A DNA stretch of 64,000 bases from Blasia pusilla. Lineage: Eukaryota > Marchantiophyta > Marchantiopsida > Blasiales. Location: the NCBI GenBank assembly GCA_050084515.1, contig CM114271.1, positions 21,824,001 through 21,888,000 of the forward strand, in the 5' to 3' direction. The translations under genes and the position numbers were made by a program. Shown here piece after piece: positions 59,966-64,000 of the stretch (positions are counted from its first letter, which is position 1; each line of letters starts with the position of its first letter). The notes beneath the pieces were generated by a model. It was not told the DNA's origin. It was given only the letters and a program-made list of their open reading frames with translations, and made no database searches.

Positions 59966-61689
59966 GATTGCGTTATTCACAGTTATGCAGCGGTTAACAA
60001 TGGCTAACAACCATTGAGGAACTTGTTTTCCAGGTATGACATGTGGATTAACGAATTGGAAAGGCATCATATTCAACGAATAGTCGATGACCGCATACAT
60101 ACGAGAGATAGGACCAGAGAAGTTTGCAAGGTGTGCATTCCCTTTGCCACACTATGGCAAAGTGAGTTCAAATCTTGTAGAGGTCATAAATTCCGCCATC
60201 AAACCTATCAGGGAGGGACCTCCACTTGTCATTGCTCGTGAGTTGTGGAATTACATAATTAAAACTTACGCAGCAAGAAAAGTAGAGGCATGTCACCCAG
60301 AGAAGTTCTCCAACAAACTGACTACTTATGCATTTATTCGTTATCGAGAGAATAAAGCCAAATGTCAAAGTTTTGATGTAGTAGCCTCAGATGCAACAAA
60401 TGCACATGTCACTTCCACAAGTAGTGCACACCAATTTCATGTCCGCTTGCATCCTGAGTGCAGTTGTTCATCCCTAGAGTTCCAAGATACTTGTTGGCCA
60501 TGTACGCATGTAATGGCTTGGGATGTCATTACTGGAATGGACTCACAGAAACTTGTTGATCCTATCTGGACCAATGACTTCATAAGGAAGATCTACAAAA
60601 GCAGTATACCGATTGTGAAGAGTGACGAACTTATACCATCTTGGGATTTCCGACCTCCCCTTCCTGCAGTTCGGCGTGGTAAACATCGTTATGTGCGCAT
60701 TCCTGGTGGAAGAGGTGGCGAGATACAAAGAGGACAAGGAGGTGGTGAAGAGATTTCTTATCCTGTATATGAAGAGTTTGTGAATGAAGATGATGTTGGG
60801 AGTGCCCAGCCTGAGTATATCCCACAACGAGGTCCGTTAGGTATTCGTAACGGGCGTAGGGCACCAACGACAAGGGTTGCCCGCACTTTTGAAAGACGTT
60901 GTGGCCATTGTGGACTTCAAGGGCATAATCGGAAAACGTGCCAAGTGTTGAAAGCGGACCAACTTGTAGGGAGATCTATATCTGATGTCCCAACACGAAG
61001 ACGTCTTGATGCAAGTCGGTTTGTAGCAGAGTATGGAAATCAGAGTAGGCTTTACTCAGGAGTGGAAAGTTTATATTCCCAAGAGACTAGAGCAGATACT
61101 ACTGAAGAACTTAATGTAAAGGGTAGTGTTGTATCAGGGGGAAATTTGGTGCAGTCTACCATGGAGAATGTTTCCACTCCTATGGATCTTGGTAATAGCG
61201 CCTCTAATCGCATACCAAATAGTCTAGTATTTCCGTGTGTTTCTCTTGTTTATGGGAAGTCTGAATCTGATGAAGAGTCTGATGACTGTGAGGAGCAAAA
61301 TACTGGCATATCCTTGGTAGAACTTGGTACTGATTCCCAGTGGAATCCAGAGGAAGAAGCATTTTATATTAGCTTGGCAGAGGAAGCTGCGAAAGAATGT
61401 AAGATTGCAGAAAGAAATCTATAAACTCAGATGGAATTGTCATATGTAGCCCATTGGTGTGCAAAATTATGATATTTGTTCATGTTGGAATGCAAAGTAT
61501 GTTCTCAGTGACGTAATAAAGTTCACAAACCATAATGGACCAAACCCTTCCCGGTTCAAGAAGAAACAGGCTTGGAGTGACGCCTATTCTCCATGATTGC
61601 TAATCACACGCCGAGAACTAAATCACCAAACGTTATACCTCGCTCTTTCTGAGGCTTTTGTTTGTTTAACTCCCTTCCCTCCCTCTCCT

Positions 61690-63145
61690 ACCTTCTCCAC
61701 TCAAGCCCGACGGCTATTCTCTAGATGGCTGCTATTCACAGGCCCGGCGGCTATTGTCGGGACGGTTGCTATTCACAGGTCCGACGGCTACTCTCGGGAC
61801 GGCGGCTTTTATCGGGCCGGCGGCTATGTTTTAGGCGGCTGGCTCTTCTCTGGACGGCTGCTAATCACAGTCCGACGGCTAATCTCTGGACGGCGGCTAA
61901 TCACAGGCCGGCGGATATTGTTGGGACGGCGGCTATTTTCTAGGCGGTCGCTATACACAAAGCCGGCGCCATGTTGTAGGCGGCTACTTTCTGGTTTCTT
62001 CTCTCGACGGCCGCTAATCATAGGCTGGCTCTTCCGGCGGCAATCTCTCGACGGGCGGCTAATCACGGATATTTGCCGCGGCTAATCTCTGGATGGCGGA
62101 TATTGTTGGGACGGCGGCTATTTTCTAGGCGGCTGCTATACACACGCCGACGGCTATGTTCTAGGCGGCCGGTTTTTCTTCGACGGGCCGATAATCTTTG
62201 GGGGGCGGCTATTTTCCGGCTATGTTCTAGCTCTAATCACAGGCCGGGCAGATATTGTTGGCACGGCGGCTATTTTAGGCGGTCGCTATACACAAAGCCG
62301 GCGGCGGCTATGTTGTAGGCGGTCTTTGAGGCAGCGGCTATTTTCTCGACGACTATACACACGCCGCTAATCTAGAGGTCGGCGGCGGCTATTAATCGAC
62401 GGCGGATATTGCTGGACGGGGCTAATCTGCGACGGCAGCTAATCAGTCGGGCGGATATTGTTGGCACGGGCTTAGGTTGGAGGTTACTTTCTTTAGGCGC
62501 TATGGTGTTTATACACAAAGCCGGGAGTGGGTTTATGTTGTAGGCGATTCCGTCTTTTTCTTCTTCGACGGCCGCTAATCACGGTCCGCGGCTAATCACA
62601 GCCGTGGGCTAATACTCTCGACGGGCGGATATTGCCGGACGGGCGGTTATTTTCTAGGCGATCGCTATACACACGCCGGTTTCCTCCATTCCCTCCTTTA
62701 TTTGTTCTAGGCGGCCTTCCTTATTTTTCCTTCTTCTTCGACATGGGCGGCTATTCACTTATTTTCCCCCTCTTCTTCAATTTTCTTCCTCTCCTCCCTT
62801 ATTGTTGACGGGCTGCTTTATTCCCATCCTTATTTTTCCTCCCTCTTCTTGAATAGCTTCATGTTTCAGAAATTTTCTTATGACGGCTCGCTCCCTTCAT
62901 AATCACTTTCTTTTCCCTCCCCTTCCTTTTTGCTCCCTCGGCTTCAATTATTCTCTTCCACGGAGGCTAATCACAGCCGGAGGCTAAGTCTTTCGACGGC
63001 GGATATTAGGATTGAGAGGGGCGGCTCCACCCCTATATTTTCTAGGGTCGATTATTCTATACACACGCCATTGGGCGGCTATGTTCTAGGCTAAACTCCT
63101 CTATGACAAACCACGCCGTCACACTCTGAAATTCTTTCTTCTCTC
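61690..63145 (+). repeat. MULE 3' array of GGCGGCTAWT motifs
   Basis: Dozens of GACGGCGGCTATT / GGCGGCTAATCACAG motifs occur every 15-30 bases. A higher-order unit is visible: GATATTGTTGG recurs at 61914, 62099, 62251 and 62454 and leads into GGCGGCTATTTT, then AGGCGG-CGCTATACACA. Pyrimidine-rich breaks interrupt it after 62680. Open frames at 61597-62318 are by-products of the repeats. Confidence 0.9.
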
Positions 63146-63179
63146 GACGGGCGGTTATGATGAACCCAAAGCTCATTTT

Positions 63180-63415
63180 GAGGATCCACGACTGAAATAG
63201 AGATTATCTTATCTTGTGCCACTATTCATTTTGACACAAGTAGATTTCCTCTTATCTCTTCCAAAATATCCTCTTTTACCCACATGATATTTTCCAAATT
63301 GCCCTAACTAACCTGCCACCAACCAAGACTACTTTTGCTTTTCATTAAAGACTACTTTACTTTTAAGTCGTCTTTATTTATTACCTCCTTTTCCTAAAGT
63401 TGGCTACAAAGGGCG
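63180..63415 (+). repeat. Dispersed repeat, copy 2
   Basis: Same sequence as 28560-28835, same orientation, with scattered differences and a deletion of about 15 bases in the ATTAAAG-ACTACTTTAC part. It directly follows the MULE 3' array. Confidence 0.8.
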
Positions 63416-63499
63416 GAATAGCCGCAGAAATTTTCAGAGCCGCTAATCACATCCTCCCTCTCCTTCCATTTTATTTTATTCTACACCTCCTCTCCTCTG

Positions 63500-63940
63500 T
63501 CATGAACATACGGATTATGTCGTAGAGTATAGTGTGCTAGTAGAGGCCATTCCTTATGTAGGACCGTAGTGGCTTGGTAGAGATGCGGACTTTTTATACA
63601 TAGGGTTGGGGTTACATTTAGGTGGGGTGACTTTCCCCAAAAGAGGGCCCGCTCTTAGGTTGGAGGATATATAGGTGGAGTGCACTCAATCTTTGGAAAG
63701 TTCTTTGAGTTGAGCCTTGGCTATGGTGTTTCCCGCAAGCTTCGACCTAGATTCTCCCATCGTGGAGTGGGTTTGGCGCGATTGTATGTGATTCTATACG
63801 TGTTTTATGATAGTAGGTCTTTCATGGATTTCAAGTTGTGGTACACTGGTGTTTGTGGATACTCTCGTCTATGTTATGTAGGTATGTGAGTATGGTATGT
63901 CAGCCATGTATGCTGTATGGCGATGTGGATTCGCACGACA
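63500..63940 (+). mobile_element. LTR-like end of a Ty3-type family
   Basis: The stretch ends ATGTGGATTCGCACGACACC, which parallels the ends at about 25530-25550 (GTGAATTGGCACGACACC) and 30880-30895. A 69-codon frame at 63680-63889 is not supported as a gene. Only one LTR end is in the window, so any internal region would lie beyond 64000 or is lost. Confidence 0.5.
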
Positions 63941-64000
63941 CCTCCCTTCATGTTTCCTCCATTCCCTCCTTTATTTTTCCCTCCCCTTCATTTATTTTTC

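Larger units (their letters stand above)
56334..61424 (+). pseudogene. Decayed MURA-type transposase
   Basis: A plausible first exon is 56334-56577 (ATG, then a GAAGAAG|GTAAGA donor). After the repeat array, coding resumes at 58028-58654 and 58570-59004 (NGACGQFARYIL, DVCEWRVRCQRHKS, the Mu-type N-terminal Cys/His region). The catalytic region near 59100-59400 is broken: FKRLFICPSAMKN and IPYVQKVVGLGACH, then after a shift IILAFGISPHENNEEWE and a stop. From about 60030 the reading resumes; another shift near 60080 leads into a clean 445-codon frame, 60087-61424. That frame has IGPEKFARCAFPLPHYG, a SWIM zinc finger (CSCSSLEF to CTHVMAW), a zinc knuckle CGHCGLQGHNRKTC and an acidic tail. Mutator transposases cut and paste DNA in the nucleus. 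At least two shifts and one stop make this copy unlikely to be active. Confidence 0.85.
56334..63150 (+). mobile_element. Large Mutator-like element (MULE)
   Basis: One unit with three parts: a GC-rich array at about 56600-57960, a MURA-type transposase gene, and a second array at about 61690-63140. The core in the first array is ATAGCCGCC or ATTAGCCGCC. The second array carries its reverse complement, GGCGGCTATT or GGCGGCTAAT. So the arrays are inverted relative to each other and flank the gene. The exact terminal inverted repeats and target duplication were not found, so the limits are approximate. Confidence 0.7.

Noticed and set aside
61597-62318. Arg/Gly/Leu-rich open frames up to 162 codons
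   Set aside because: Encoded entirely by the GGCGGCTAWT array; composition reflects the repeat.
61690-63145. CRISPR-like or regular spacer array
   Set aside because: Units vary in length, spacers are themselves repetitive, the genome is eukaryotic and no cas genes exist here; a transposon subterminal array fits better.

Overview
The window is nuclear DNA from a land plant that very probably makes flagellated sperm (bryophyte, lycophyte or fern grade; I cannot name the species). Evidence: intron-rich genes with GT-AG borders, degenerate plant-type CCCTAAA telomere-like repeats, plant-only genes (an XEG113 cell-wall arabinosyltransferase and a pGlcT2/SGB1-group sugar transporter), and a gene for CEP44, a centriole protein expected only where centrioles or basal bodies are built. 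No prokaryotic or organellar features were seen.

I could assemble four complete protein-coding genes exon by exon, with phase-consistent junctions. On the minus strand at 4804-10273 is a 13-exon MFS sugar transporter (641 aa). Divergent to it, at 11467-14301 (+), is a 3-exon CIB-family EF-hand protein (195 aa). At 37473-42120 (-) is a 14-exon CEP44 homologue (about 467 aa). At 47014-54475 (-) is a 13-exon XEG113-type arabinosyltransferase (736 aa). They share no pathway; the window is four unrelated housekeeping or developmental genes set in transposon-derived DNA.

The rest is mostly decayed mobile elements. 1-3900: LTR-type repeat, an unrecognised broken coding remnant, a degenerate telomere-like block and two adjacent perfect hairpins. 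15360-36000: several broken Ty3/gypsy-type copies in both orientations (gag fragments, a plus-strand pol, a minus-strand gag-pol), a diverged satellite at about 19.2-20.2 kb and LTR-like ends. 42429-44740: Helitron helicase remnants on the minus strand with a plausible Helitron 3' terminus. 56334-63150: a large Mutator-like element (MULE) with a decayed MURA-type transposase.

The most unusual structure is in the MULE. Its transposase gene lies between two long GC-rich repeat arrays sharing the core GGCGGCTAWT, in opposite orientations on the two sides. A third small array sits inside the gene. This looks like a large-scale inverted arrangement of transposase-binding sites.
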